From Paenibacillus macerans (GTDB taxonomy: Bacteria > Bacillota > Bacilli > Paenibacillales > Paenibacillaceae), in NCBI RefSeq assembly GCF_900454495.1, contig NZ_UGSI01000001.1, forward strand, positions 1 to 64,000: DNA of 64,000 nt, given 5' to 3'. The notes below the pieces were generated by a model. The model ran no database searches. It worked only from the letters and a program-made list of their open reading frames with translations, and was not told the DNA's origin. Positions 41,686-50,636 of this stretch are shown in pieces; positions within the stretch are counted from its first letter, which is position 1; every line of letters starts with the position of its first letter. Made by a program: the position numbers and the translations under genes.

Positions 41686-42339
41686 ATGGCTAAAATTTTG
41701 ATCGTCGATGATGAGAGGGCAATCAACGACCTGATTGCTCTAAATTTGAAAATGGTAGGGCATGAATATATTCAATTATACAGCGGAGAGCAAATTTCAG
41801 AGGTTTTAAATGAGACTCGTGTCGATTTGGTCATTCTGGATGTGATGTTGCCGGGGCTTGATGGATTTGAACTTATCGAGCGGTTTATGAAACGCGGGAT
41901 TCCGGTGATCTTCCTGACGGCGCGAAATGCCGTTTCCGATAAAGTGCACGGCCTGGAAAGCGGGGCGGAGGATTATATCGTCAAACCGTTCGAAGCGGTG
42001 GAGTTGATCGCCCGGATCAATGTGGTGCTGCGCAGAAACCAAAAAAACGCCACCGAATTCAGCCTGGACGGAACGACGGTGGATCTGGAGAAGCACATCG
42101 TCACTGTTAACGGACAGGCCGTGGAAATGACCAATAAAGAATTTAAGCTGCTCGATTTTCTCATTCAAAACAAAAATATCGCGCTCTCCCGTGAAAAAAT
42201 TATTGAGCAGACCTGGGGCTTCGATTTCTATGGCGACACGAGAACCGTTGACGTACATATCCAGAGGCTGAGAAAGAAGCTGAACTGGGAGCACCGGATC
42301 AAAACGGTATATAAATACGGATATAGGCTAGAGGTGTAA
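41686..42339 (+). CDS. OmpR/PhoB-family response regulator
   Basis: 217 residues: receiver at 1-115 with Asp52 (LVILDVMLPG) as phospho-acceptor and Lys in IVKPFEAVELIARI; C-terminal winged helix with MTNKEFKLLDFLIQNKNIAL, YGDTRTVDVHIQRLRKKL and IKTVYKYGYRLEV. ATG 41686 follows GGTGGAG; the frame extends slightly upstream. It is separated by two bases from the kinase gene, so they form one operon, probably together with the small secreted-protein gene that follows. Confidence 0.95.
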   Translation: MAKILIVDDERAINDLIALNLKMVGHEYIQLYSGEQISEVLNETRVDLVILDVMLPGLDGFELIERFMKRGIPVIFLTARNAVSDKVHGLESGAEDYIVKPFEAVELIARINVVLRRNQKNATEFSLDGTTVDLEKHIVTVNGQAVEMTNKEFKLLDFLIQNKNIALSREKIIEQTWGFDFYGDTRTVDVHIQRLRKKLNWEHRIKTVYKYGYRLEV

Positions 42340-42341
42340 AG

Positions 42342-43745
42342 GTGAAATTTTGGCAGAAAACGTATTTATGTGTGCTGCTCGTGTTCCTGGTCGCTTTTGA
42401 TCTTGGAGCCTATGCGCTGCTGCAAAAAAGCTACCAATTAAACGAGCGGATGGATATGTCCAGAGGCGTAAGCGAATATGAGAGCATCGAGCAAACGTTA
42501 AGCTATATCCTGCGGGCTTTTGCCAACAGTACCGGCAGTTCGGGCTATGAGGCCGTCATTTCCGGGATCGCCCAAAATTACGATGAAGAGGGCATCCTGA
42601 CCGAGGTATATGATGGGGAGCGGTTGGTTTTTTCCAATGCCTATCAATTTGCGGGCGAGCGGGAAGAGCTTCAACTGAAAGAAGGGGAACGCGAAACCGT
42701 ATACAGGAAGCTTGACGGACAGCTGTGGATCTTCGTAGGCGGCAGCATGGAGTTTAACGGGCTTAAGCTGGTCATTTCTAGAAGCTCCGCTTATCTGCAG
42801 GATTATTACAATACCTTGCTCAACTATTTTATTGCCTTGAGTGTGGTCATTTCGTTAATTTTATCCGCTGTGCTTATTGTGCTGTTATTCCGGTTAACCG
42901 CTCCGGTCCGAAACTTGAACAAAGGCGTAAGGGATATTGCGGCCGGGGCCTATCATCAAAGGGTCAAGGTCAGCGGAAGCGACGAAATCGCGGAATTGGC
43001 CCAGGACTTCAACAAAATGGTGGACGCGGTATCCGCGAATATTGAAACGATCCAAAAAGCGAGCGAAGAAAAAGAAAACTTCATCAATAACCTGACCCAT
43101 GAGCTGAAGACGCCGATTACGGCGATCAAAGGGTACAGCGAGTTTTTAAATCAGGCCAACAGCACCGAGGAAGACCGCAGAATGGCGGTCGATTATATTC
43201 ATGAGCATGTGGCCCGGCTGGATCTGCTGTCCGGAAAATTGATGGAGCTGCTGTATTTGAAGAACGAGGAGATTGCTTTGCAGATTGTGGAGATTGCCCC
43301 CTTGTTTGCTTATGCGGAACAGATGGAACGGCATGATTTGGAGGCAAAACAGATCGCCTTGGTGAAGGAGTGCGGGGCAGAGCGGATCTATGGAGATTCT
43401 ACCCTGCTGCTGACGCTGTTGATGAATTTGGTTGAAAACAGCATTAAGGCTTCTGAAAACGGAGGGGAAATTCATCTAAAATGCTATTCGCGGCAGCAGG
43501 GTATCGTCATTGAGGTCATTGACTATGGAAAAGGCATCCCGGACAAGGACATCGAAAAAATTACCGAGGCCTTCTATGTCGTAGACAAATCCCGTTCCAA
43601 AGAACTGGGAGGGATCGGGCTGGGGCTGTCCATCTGCAGTCAAATTGCCCAGCTTCATCATGCGCGGCTGCACATTGAATCCCGAGAACAAGAGTACACG
43701 AAGGTGTCCGTTCTTTTTACAACTTCATTACAACTCGAACATTAG
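42342..43745 (+). CDS. Membrane sensor histidine kinase (HisKA)
   Basis: 467 residues. First membrane helix at 7-27, an extracellular sensor of about 130 residues, second helix at about 163-188, HAMP (RLTAPVRNLNKGVRDIAAG), then HisKA with His253 in NLTHELKTPI and a HATPase domain with N box (LMNLVENSIKAS), G1 (DYGKGIPD) and G2 (GGIGLGLSIC). The start is GTG 42342, two bases after the regulator stop. The signal is unknown; the extracellular domain is not a recognised sensor type. Confidence 0.94.
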   Translation: MKFWQKTYLCVLLVFLVAFDLGAYALLQKSYQLNERMDMSRGVSEYESIEQTLSYILRAFANSTGSSGYEAVISGIAQNYDEEGILTEVYDGERLVFSNAYQFAGEREELQLKEGERETVYRKLDGQLWIFVGGSMEFNGLKLVISRSSAYLQDYYNTLLNYFIALSVVISLILSAVLIVLLFRLTAPVRNLNKGVRDIAAGAYHQRVKVSGSDEIAELAQDFNKMVDAVSANIETIQKASEEKENFINNLTHELKTPITAIKGYSEFLNQANSTEEDRRMAVDYIHEHVARLDLLSGKLMELLYLKNEEIALQIVEIAPLFAYAEQMERHDLEAKQIALVKECGAERIYGDSTLLLTLLMNLVENSIKASENGGEIHLKCYSRQQGIVIEVIDYGKGIPDKDIEKITEAFYVVDKSRSKELGGIGLGLSICSQIAQLHHARLHIESREQEYTKVSVLFTTSLQLEH

Positions 43746-43818
43746 TCTATAATACGACCCCCTCATAATGGCCTTGTAGCTACGAAAATCCAATCATTTT
43801 ATGACGGAGGTATGAAAA

Positions 43819-44406
43819 GTGAAAAAAAAGCTTTACGCCACAGCACTTACGGTAGGAGCGGCAGTTACTTTGATCGCGGGGAACGCCGCATTGTCAACTT
43901 ATGCTTTTGCAAATGGCACGGCCCCCAATGTAAAGGTGACCGGTCAGCATCGGCAAACAGAGTTCGTGGGCGAATTTCGCCCTGCGGTCCCTGCAACTAA
44001 AGCTCGAGGCCTCTCAATCACCCCTGAGAAAACAAGCGAGGATATGAGCGAAGACAAAGCGGTGGATATTGCCAGAAAAGCGCTTGAGGAGAAATTTGAC
44101 GTATCCTTGGACGGCATGAAGGCTTTCCCGATTTTCTGCACGAGAGAGGATATGGAAGGAACCTTTTATTTTGTATCTTTCGCGGATGTTCAGGTTGTAG
44201 ATGCTCAGCGGGCTGTAGCGGCTATAAGCGGTGAAATGTTACCCAGTGAGACCGTCGAAATCTCTATCGCGGGTAAGAACGGCAACGTGGATGTCTACAT
44301 CGCATTTGTGAATTCCAAAACCGGCGAAGTTGTTTCCGCCGAAAAAAATCCGACATCGCCATCGGATGCAGCGGCGCCGACAGCGCCAGTCGATCCGGCC
44401 AACTAA
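43819..44406 (+). CDS. Small secreted protein downstream of the two-component system
   Basis: 195 residues with a signal peptide at residues 1-31 (AGNAALSTYAFANG). The mature part has a short helical block (MSEDKAVDIARKALEEKFDV) resembling PepSY-type inhibitory modules, followed by beta strands and a Pro/Ala/Ser-rich C-terminus. GTG 43819 is used, with GGAGG eight bases upstream. It lies 73 bases after the kinase gene and ends at a terminator, so it may be an output or an accessory sensor of that system. PepSY resemblance is weak. Confidence 0.65.
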   Translation: MKKKLYATALTVGAAVTLIAGNAALSTYAFANGTAPNVKVTGQHRQTEFVGEFRPAVPATKARGLSITPEKTSEDMSEDKAVDIARKALEEKFDVSLDGMKAFPIFCTREDMEGTFYFVSFADVQVVDAQRAVAAISGEMLPSETVEISIAGKNGNVDVYIAFVNSKTGEVVSAEKNPTSPSDAAAPTAPVDPAN

Positions 44407-44420
44407 TCGGTCTTGCTGGA

Positions 44421-44453
44421 GCGCCTGCCTTCTTATGAAGACAGGTGCTCTTG
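44421..44453 (+). terminator. Rho-independent terminator after the two-component operon
   Basis: GCGCCTGCCTTC (44421-44432) pairs with GAAGACAGGTGC (44437-44448), tetraloop TTAT, then TCTTG. Confidence 0.7.
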
Positions 44454-44473
44454 TTCTGCTAGAGTAAAAACGC

Positions 44474-44523
44474 AAAAAGGCAATCCTCCAGGTCACTGAA
44501 CAGCGGCCTGAAGATTGCCTTTT
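44474..44523. terminator. Bidirectional terminator
   Basis: AAAAAGGCAATC (44474-44485) pairs with GATTGCCTTTT (44513-44523). On the minus strand it closes the NSS transporter gene, whose stop is seven bases away. Confidence 0.75.
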
Positions 44524-44529
44524 CCAATG

Positions 44530-45879
44530 CTAAAATTTAATTATTCCGGTTGTATGCAGCAGGACCAGGAACACGAGAACCGGAGCGATATACCGGACCA
44601 TGAACAGCCATACCCGGAACCAGCCCGCTTTCAGCCCGGCGGCTTCCGCAGCATTTTTCCAGAAATACCCCACGAAGACTGTAGTAATGAGTCCGCCAAG
44701 CGGCAGCAAAATATTCGATGTGATGAAATCGAGCCAGTCAAAGAAGGTTTTCCCACCCATTTCTGTTAATGCCGGTATGATTCCAAAGGACAGGACCGAA
44801 GGAAGTCCGACCAGCAGCACCAATATGCTGATGATCACTACCGACTTCACGCGTCCCCAGCCCCAACGGTCCATGACGTAGGATACGGGGACTTCAAGCA
44901 GCGATACCGCGGAAGTCAGGGCGGCAATCGCCAGCAGCACGAAGAACAGCCCGCCGAAAAATGCGCCCAGCGGCATCGCCGAGAAGGCGGCAGGAAGCGC
45001 GATGAAGACGAGGGACGGACCCGCATCGGGCTGAATGCCGAAAGAAGCTGTCGTCGGGAAAATAATGAGCCCCGCAATGAACGCATAGATCAAATCTCCG
45101 GCTCCGATCGCGAGGGTGGCTGCACCGAGAGACTGACGCTTGTCCACATAAGCTCCATAGGTAAGCAGAATCCCCATTCCGAGCGACAGAGAGAAGAAGG
45201 CATGTCCCAGCGCTACCAATGCCGCTTCCGGGCTTAATTTCGAGAAATCGGGATGAAGAAAAAAGGATACGCCGGCTCCGGCTCCGGGCAAAGTTACGGC
45301 ACGGATCATCAATACGATCAGGAGAATGATCAGGCCGGGAATCAGCACTTTGTTGAATTTTTCGATGCCTCCGGATATCCCTTTGCCCACAACCAACCCG
45401 GTGATCAGAATAGCCACTGCCTGCCAAATGATCGGCATGTAGCCTTGGGAAAACGAGCTGAATTGTCCGCTATAGTCGGAATTGCTGTAAAGCGCTCCGC
45501 TGAAGGACTGCACGGCATAATGGAGCGTCCAGCCGGCAACGATGACATAAAAGGTCAGGATAAGAAAAGGCGCGATGACCTGCAGCAAACCGAGTTGACC
45601 AAAGATTTTGGACCCGCCGGCTTTCACGAAGGACGTAGCTGCACTGCCTCTGCCCGCCCGTCCGATAGCCAGTTCGGCCAGAAGCAGAGGCAAGCCGATC
45701 AAGATCAAACAGATGATAAACAGCAGAAAGAATGCAGCTCCTCCGTTTTCGCCCGTAATATACGGAAATTTCCACATATTGCCCAGACCCACGGAACTTC
45801 CGATGGCGGCCAATATGAAACCAGTTGAGGAAAAACGATCGTTTCTTCCCTGCACCGGGTTATTTTTTGCTAGACTCAA
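44530..45879 (-). CDS. Sodium-dependent transporter, NSS/SNF family
   Basis: Twelve-helix sodium symporter of 449 residues, probably for an amino acid. The N-terminal FSSTGFILAAIGSSVGLGNMW-type segment (the unwound helix 1 with the sodium site) and KFPYITGENGGAAFFLLF are the family signature; YAFIAGLIIFPTTASFG covers helix 7. TTG at 45879 is chosen because GGGGGGA lies seven bases upstream; a TTG at 45894 lies before that site. Resembles the Bacillus YocR/YhdH group, whose substrates are not settled. Monocistronic. Confidence 0.92.
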   Translation of the reverse strand: MSLAKNNPVQGRNDRFSSTGFILAAIGSSVGLGNMWKFPYITGENGGAAFFLLFIICLILIGLPLLLAELAIGRAGRGSAATSFVKAGGSKIFGQLGLLQVIAPFLILTFYVIVAGWTLHYAVQSFSGALYSNSDYSGQFSSFSQGYMPIIWQAVAILITGLVVGKGISGGIEKFNKVLIPGLIILLIVLMIRAVTLPGAGAGVSFFLHPDFSKLSPEAALVALGHAFFSLSLGMGILLTYGAYVDKRQSLGAATLAIGAGDLIYAFIAGLIIFPTTASFGIQPDAGPSLVFIALPAAFSAMPLGAFFGGLFFVLLAIAALTSAVSLLEVPVSYVMDRWGWGRVKSVVIISILVLLVGLPSVLSFGIIPALTEMGGKTFFDWLDFITSNILLPLGGLITTVFVGYFWKNAAEAAGLKAGWFRVWLFMVRYIAPVLVFLVLLHTTGIIKF

Positions 45880-46034
45880 AGTGGTTCCCCCCAATTTATT
45901 TTTACAAATATCTTTTTATTATATTTCAAGTTATATAGGAAAGGGATATGAAATTTTTCCTATTGCAGGGATGCTTTTTTGTTTTTCTGCAGGAATTGGA
46001 GTTCGAGAGGCTTATCGTCGCCTGATGTAATGGC

Positions 46035-46289
46035 TCAGCCCCTCCAATGCATGCTCTTCAGCCGTGAAGTGACCAGCAGGCTTAAAGCGCATCCTATCGC
46101 GAAGCCTACCGCATAGGTAAACCGATCATCGAAGATATAGACGGTTTCCCACGCGGCATTGCCTGCCACTAAGGAAACCAGCACCACGATAATCGCCTGG
46201 ACAGCCCGCTCAAACCAGCGGAATATCAGAAATTTCCCGTTGTGTTCCGGTTTATTGTACTGATAACTTACCGCATAGATCAGCCTGGA
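46035..46289 (-). pseudogene. 5'-truncated remnant of a membrane-protein gene
   Basis: The minus strand stays open for about 84 codons (stop at 46035, upstream in-frame TAA at 46290) and reads like real membrane protein: a basic aromatic segment (GKFLIFRWFERAVQ), a helix (AIIVVLVSLVAGNAAWETVY) and another (FTYAVGFAIGCALSLLVTSR). No start codon precedes the first helix, so only the C-terminal part of a gene survives. Family unknown. The rest of 45880-46336 is empty. Confidence 0.55.
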
Positions 46290-46336
46290 TTATGCCCAGA
46301 TCTGAAAGAAATTGCCCGCATAAGCGAGATGTCGAC

Positions 46337-46822
46337 TTATTCATCATTTGTACTAAATTCGGTTCGATTTGAATCAAGCTGCCATAAAATATCAAGCAAT
46401 TGGTTCCGCTGCTCTAAAGTTAAACGCTCAAGCAATTTATCGGATATTTCCCCCATCACTTCTTCCGCTCTTTCCATTAAGGATTTCGCAGTGTCCGTAA
46501 GCTGCAGAATGGTGGCCCGACGATCGGATGCATCGGGGGTACGGACTATAAAATGATCCTTCTCAAGCGCGTCGACGAACTGGGTAACCGTACGGGCTTT
46601 AATGCCCAAATTTTTCGCCAGCTCATTCATTCTTATTTTACCGGCTGCGGAAATCTCCAATAGAACGCGTAATCTTGGCCCCGTTAATTGCTCCGGCAAA
46701 CCGTAAGATACTAATCCCATTTCAAATTGCCGTTGCAGAAGATGATTGATTTTAAATAACTGGTGCAATAAATCTTGGCCCGACAGCTCTCCGTAGCCGG
46801 AAGATGAATCTGAACTCGTCAT
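46337..46822 (-). CDS. MarR-family transcriptional regulator
   Basis: 161-residue winged-helix repressor, a dimer in solution by family precedent. Wing region: MNELAKNLGIKARTVTQFVD (recognition helix) and TPDASDRRATILQLTD, the DxRxxxxxLT wing motif. Divergent from the MFS / glycosyltransferase / thymidylyltransferase operon; the two promoters share paired palindromes at 46851 and 46880, so it should repress itself and the operon and release DNA on binding a small phenolic, antibiotic or similar ligand. Confidence 0.94.
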   Translation of the reverse strand: MTSSDSSSGYGELSGQDLLHQLFKINHLLQRQFEMGLVSYGLPEQLTGPRLRVLLEISAAGKIRMNELAKNLGIKARTVTQFVDALEKDHFIVRTPDASDRRATILQLTDTAKSLMERAEEVMGEISDKLLERLTLEQRNQLLDILWQLDSNRTEFSTNDE

Positions 46823-46831
46823 AAATCCTCC

Positions 46832-46891
46832 TTGACATCACAAAAATTAGTGAGTATACTCACCTTATCAAGTAAATAGTGAGTATACTCA
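46832..46891 (+). promoter_or_regulatory. MFS-operon promoter with two MarR-type palindromes
   Basis: Plus strand: TTGACA (46832-46837), 17-base spacer, TATACT (46855-46860). The -10 lies inside the perfect palindrome TGAGTATACTCA (46851-46862); an identical palindrome is at 46880-46891, 29 bases on. Being palindromic, the same TATACT also reads on the minus strand, towards the marR-type gene. Repressor binding would block both directions. Confidence 0.85.
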
Positions 46892-47010
46892 TTATATGTT
46901 TACTCCCTATTTATTATTTTACTTCATTCCGCGGTTTATGTACAGGGAGGTGATATATCCTGCGCCCATTTTAAGCTTATTGATTAGCACAAGGAGGATC
47001 TTGGTCGATC

Positions 47011-48477
47011 ATGACAAACCAATCCATCGCAAGGTCAGAACCATTTTCGCTGCGTAGAATACTACCCGCACTATTACCTGTTTTAACCGGAATGCTCCTA
47101 GTCATGCTGGACAGTACGGTCATGAATGTAGCGATTCCACAACTTGAAAAAAACTTTCATACGGATCTAAAAACGATCCAGTGGGCGATTACCGGATATA
47201 CCCTTGCTCTATCTGCAGTAATCCCTTTGGCAGGCTGGTTTTCGGACCGCTTCACCTCGAAAAAAGTGATTTTAACCTCCATCTTCTTATTTACAGGCTG
47301 TTCCGCATTATGCGCTATGGCCACAACGCCAGCTCAGTTAATTATATTCCGCATTCTGCAAGGGCTCGGCGGGGGAATGATTGCTCCAATCAGCATGGCG
47401 CTTTCTTTCAAGCTGGCTCCCCCGGACAAAAGAGGCTCAGTCATGGGAATTTTAGGTTTACCTATGTTGATTGCCCCCATTGCAGGACCCGTATTGTCAG
47501 GCTGGCTATTGGACTATATGCATTGGCGGTGGATTTTTCTCATCAATATCCCTATCGGTGTGTTTTCCCTTATATGGGGGATTAAACATCTTCCGGACTC
47601 CAATTTGGGAAAAAACGTGAAGTTGGATATTTGGGGGGCCATTTTAGCTCCCGTATCATTCTCCGCATTGGTTTATGGTGTGCATAGCGGGAGCAGCGAG
47701 GGCTGGGCAAATATTCCCGCGCTTATGTCCATCACCATGGGAGTTATTCTTCTAGCCATCTTTATTTTGGTGGAAATTCAAAAGAAAGAACCCTTGCTTG
47801 AACTGCGTTCCTTTCTTTCCAAGGAATTCAGCAAAGGCATGATACTTACCTGCCTGAATTGGACCGCATTAGCAGGGTCGGCTTTATTAATACCTTTATT
47901 TTTGCAGCAGGTAAGAGGCTTTTCTTCCTTTGAGTCGGGCTTGCTCGTCATCCCTCAAGCGATCATGTCTTTTATCGGGATGCAGCTTGGCGGCAGGCTG
48001 TTTGATAAATACGGTGCACGGCCTGTGGTATTTGTAGGACTTGTCTTTCTGGCAAGTGCTTTGGGGGGGTTATCGGGAATTCGGGAAACCAGCAGCTTGG
48101 AACTATTGATCGGCATTATCGCTTTTATGGGCTTGGGGCAAGGATTAGCGACGATGCCGCTCAGCACTTATGTTTTGAAATCCGCTCCAGAACACCTCAT
48201 AAGCCGGGTGACTCCATTAACCGCATCCGCCCAGCAAGTTTTTGGCTCGTTTGCCGTTGCGCTTATGTCCGGTTTTCTAACATCCAATATTAAAAATCAT
48301 TTGGCCAGTGTCACGGCGGATTTACCGGGAGCACAAGCAGGGGCAATGTCGGCAGGATTCTGCGACACCTTTCTAATTTCCATGATTTTGGCTGTTTGCG
48401 GTGTGATCATGAGCCTGTTTTTACGGAAATCGGAAAAATATTCAACAACAAATCATTTTAAAAATAAGGAAGTGTAA
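47011..48477 (+). CDS. MFS drug/H+ antiporter, DHA2 (EmrB/QacA) family
   Basis: 488-residue exporter with 14 predicted helices. Motif D1 at helix 1 (LLVMLDSTVMNVAIPQLE), motif A (GWFSDRFTSKKV) and antiporter motif C (GILGLPMLIAPIAGPVLSGWLL) are present. Likely proton-driven efflux of a hydrophobic compound. GGAGG lies 12 bases before the ATG. First gene of a three-gene operon under the divergent MarR protein, with the glycosyltransferase starting three bases after its stop. AT-richer than the flanking chromosome. Substrate unknown; possibly the glycosylated product of the next gene. Confidence 0.93.
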   Translation: MTNQSIARSEPFSLRRILPALLPVLTGMLLVMLDSTVMNVAIPQLEKNFHTDLKTIQWAITGYTLALSAVIPLAGWFSDRFTSKKVILTSIFLFTGCSALCAMATTPAQLIIFRILQGLGGGMIAPISMALSFKLAPPDKRGSVMGILGLPMLIAPIAGPVLSGWLLDYMHWRWIFLINIPIGVFSLIWGIKHLPDSNLGKNVKLDIWGAILAPVSFSALVYGVHSGSSEGWANIPALMSITMGVILLAIFILVEIQKKEPLLELRSFLSKEFSKGMILTCLNWTALAGSALLIPLFLQQVRGFSSFESGLLVIPQAIMSFIGMQLGGRLFDKYGARPVVFVGLVFLASALGGLSGIRETSSLELLIGIIAFMGLGQGLATMPLSTYVLKSAPEHLISRVTPLTASAQQVFGSFAVALMSGFLTSNIKNHLASVTADLPGAQAGAMSAGFCDTFLISMILAVCGVIMSLFLRKSEKYSTTNHFKNKEV

Positions 48478-48479
48478 GT

Positions 48480-49679
48480 ATGGCAAATGTGCTTTTTTTA
48501 AGTATCCCGTCCCATGGACATGTTAATCCTTCATTAGGGTTAGTAAGCGAGCTGGTAAGACAAGGGGAGAAGGTTATTTATTTTTCTTCCGATGAGTTTA
48601 AAGAGAAAATCGAACGAACCGGTGCGGTATTCAAACGTTTTAACGAAGACTTGAACCTGTTCGGAACGGATGACATGGGGGGGCTGCTCGATTCTTTGCA
48701 CAGAGTCATCAAAGCAAGCAGTTCGATTATAGAAGACATCTTTCATCAAACAGCAGATTTGAAATTGGATTACATGATCTATTCGACAGCTTTTCCGTTT
48801 GGTGAGGTGATCGCCGGGATTTTACGGATCCCGTCCGTTTCGACCTTTCCGGTATTTGCCGGATTGAAGGAAATACTTGATGACAGTCATGAGTCGGATG
48901 AAGATCAAATCGCCCCGATTCAAGAAGTGCTGGATACCTATAAAGCGGTCTCTCGAACCATAGAAGAAACCTACTCCGTCAAGATGCCGGATCGTATGAT
49001 GCATCTGATGTTTAATCGAGGGGATTTGAATCTGGTCTATACCTCAAAATATTTCATATCGAAATCCGACCTTGAATTTTTCGACGATAGCTTTCAATTT
49101 ATCGGCCCTCCCGTATATGATCGAAAAGAAAATTTAGATTTCCCTTTTGATCGATTGGAAGGGAAGAAAGTGATCTATATATCACTAGGTACCGTATTCG
49201 GGAATTATAACCCCGCACTTTATGACCTGTTTTTCAAAAGTTTTGCCGGTTGGGATGCAGTTGTTGTCATGGCCGCGTACAAGGTGGATTTATCGCCATT
49301 TTCCATTCCTGATAACTTTATTGTCAGAAATTATGTCCCGCAGACTGAAATCTTAAAGTATGCGGATGCAGCCATTACCCATGCCGGCATGAACACCATC
49401 AGCGATTTGATGTATCACCAGGTGCCGTTTGTAGCGATTCCCATGGGCGCGGATCAGCACGGCATGGCAAAACGGGCGGAGGAATTGGGTGCTGCGATTT
49501 CTCTTGATAGCCAAACTCTTAATCCCGAGGTGTTAACACATTCCATCGAAAAGGTTCTGGGGGATCCCAGCTACCTAGAAAATATGAGGAAAATCAGTCA
49601 TTCATTTAAAGAAGCCGGCGGGTATAAAAAAGCGGTTGATGAAATTTTCAAATTAAAAAAGAAAAATGGATTGGAATGA
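48480..49679 (+). CDS. MGT-type glycosyltransferase (GT1; macrolide / natural-product glycosyltransferase)
   Basis: 399-residue GT-B enzyme of the YjiC/YojK/OleD group, which transfers glucose from a nucleotide sugar to hydroxyls of macrolides, flavonoids and other small molecules, usually inactivating them. N-terminal LFLSIPSHGHVNPSLGLVSEL holds the catalytic His (SHGHVNP); the donor site is YVPQTEILKYADAAITHAGM and MGADQHGMAKRAEELG, ending in the DQ pair that contacts the sugar. Cytoplasmic. It lies between the exporter and an rfbA-type gene, implying modify-then-export detoxification. Acceptor is not predictable. Confidence 0.92.
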   Translation: MANVLFLSIPSHGHVNPSLGLVSELVRQGEKVIYFSSDEFKEKIERTGAVFKRFNEDLNLFGTDDMGGLLDSLHRVIKASSSIIEDIFHQTADLKLDYMIYSTAFPFGEVIAGILRIPSVSTFPVFAGLKEILDDSHESDEDQIAPIQEVLDTYKAVSRTIEETYSVKMPDRMMHLMFNRGDLNLVYTSKYFISKSDLEFFDDSFQFIGPPVYDRKENLDFPFDRLEGKKVIYISLGTVFGNYNPALYDLFFKSFAGWDAVVVMAAYKVDLSPFSIPDNFIVRNYVPQTEILKYADAAITHAGMNTISDLMYHQVPFVAIPMGADQHGMAKRAEELGAAISLDSQTLNPEVLTHSIEKVLGDPSYLENMRKISHSFKEAGGYKKAVDEIFKLKKKNGLE

Positions 49680-49684
49680 TTTAG

Positions 49685-50548
49685 ATGAAAGGTATTATAC
49701 TTGCGGGCGGATCGGGAACTCGTCTATATCCATTAACCAAAGCGGTGTCAAAACAAATGCTTCCGGTTTATGACAAACCTATGATTTATTACCCTTTATC
49801 CACCCTCATGATGGCGGGGATCAGGGAGATATTAATCATTTCCACACCAAGGGACACCCGTCTATTCCAAGACCTTTTGGGAGATGGCTCTAAACTCGGT
49901 CTTTCTCTGCAATATGCGGTTCAAGCACAGCCGCGCGGACTTGCGGATGCCTTTATTGTCGGCGAAGCGTTTATAGGCCGCGATTCTGTTTGTTTGATTT
50001 TGGGAGACAACATTTTCTTTGGGCAAAGCTTCGGCGCCACCCTTAAAAAGGTTGTTCAAAGGCAAGAAGGGGCTACGATTTTCGGTTATTATACAAAAGA
50101 CCCGACAGCCTATGGAGTGGTTGAATTCGACCGCGAAGGCAACGCCATTTCCATCGAAGAGAAGCCCAAGACACCGAAATCCAATTATGCGGTACCGGGA
50201 TTGTATTTTTATGATCAGGATGTCGTCGAAATCGCGAAAAAGCTGAAGCCTTCTGCCAGAGGGGAGATTGAAATTACCGCGATCAACGAGGAGTATATGA
50301 AAAACGGAAAACTGAAGGTCGAACTGCTTGGCAGAGGTATGGCCTGGCTGGATACGGGAACGATTGAATCGTTAAGGGAAGCCGGCAATTTTATTGAAGC
50401 TATTCAAAAAAGGCAAGGATTGTATGTAGCCTGCATTGAAGAGATTGCCTTCCGCAATGGATATATATCCAAAGAAGAGCTGATGGAAATGGCCAAACCC
50501 TTAACCAAAATCGACTATGGCAAATATCTGCTTCAGATTGCAGAATGA
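49685..50548 (+). CDS. rfbA: Glucose-1-phosphate thymidylyltransferase (RfbA/RmlA)
   Basis: 287-residue enzyme joining dTTP and glucose 1-phosphate to dTDP-glucose. MKGIILAGGSGTRLYPLT is the nucleotide-binding signature, KQMLPVYDKPMIYYPL the classic RmlA block, and LILGDNIFFGQ holds the metal-binding Asp; GMAWLDTGT and FIEAIQKRQG complete it. Full length. It starts five bases after the glycosyltransferase stop. No rmlB/C/D genes accompany it, so dTDP-glucose itself, rather than a deoxysugar, would be the product, the probable donor for the neighbouring transferase. Confidence 0.95.
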   Translation: MKGIILAGGSGTRLYPLTKAVSKQMLPVYDKPMIYYPLSTLMMAGIREILIISTPRDTRLFQDLLGDGSKLGLSLQYAVQAQPRGLADAFIVGEAFIGRDSVCLILGDNIFFGQSFGATLKKVVQRQEGATIFGYYTKDPTAYGVVEFDREGNAISIEEKPKTPKSNYAVPGLYFYDQDVVEIAKKLKPSARGEIEITAINEEYMKNGKLKVELLGRGMAWLDTGTIESLREAGNFIEAIQKRQGLYVACIEEIAFRNGYISKEELMEMAKPLTKIDYGKYLLQIAE

Positions 50549-50604
50549 CCGTACAAAAGGCACCATTTGGATAGTCATTTATGGCTACCCCAAGAGTCAA
50601 AAAT

Positions 50605-50633
50605 AAAAGACCCTTGTTATACAAGGGTCTTTT
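50605..50633. terminator. Bidirectional terminator shared by rfbA and tRNA-Pro
   Basis: AAAAGACCCTTGT (50605-50617) pairs perfectly with ACAAGGGTCTTTT (50621-50633). A/T runs lie on both sides. Confidence 0.85.
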
Positions 50634-50636
50634 CGA

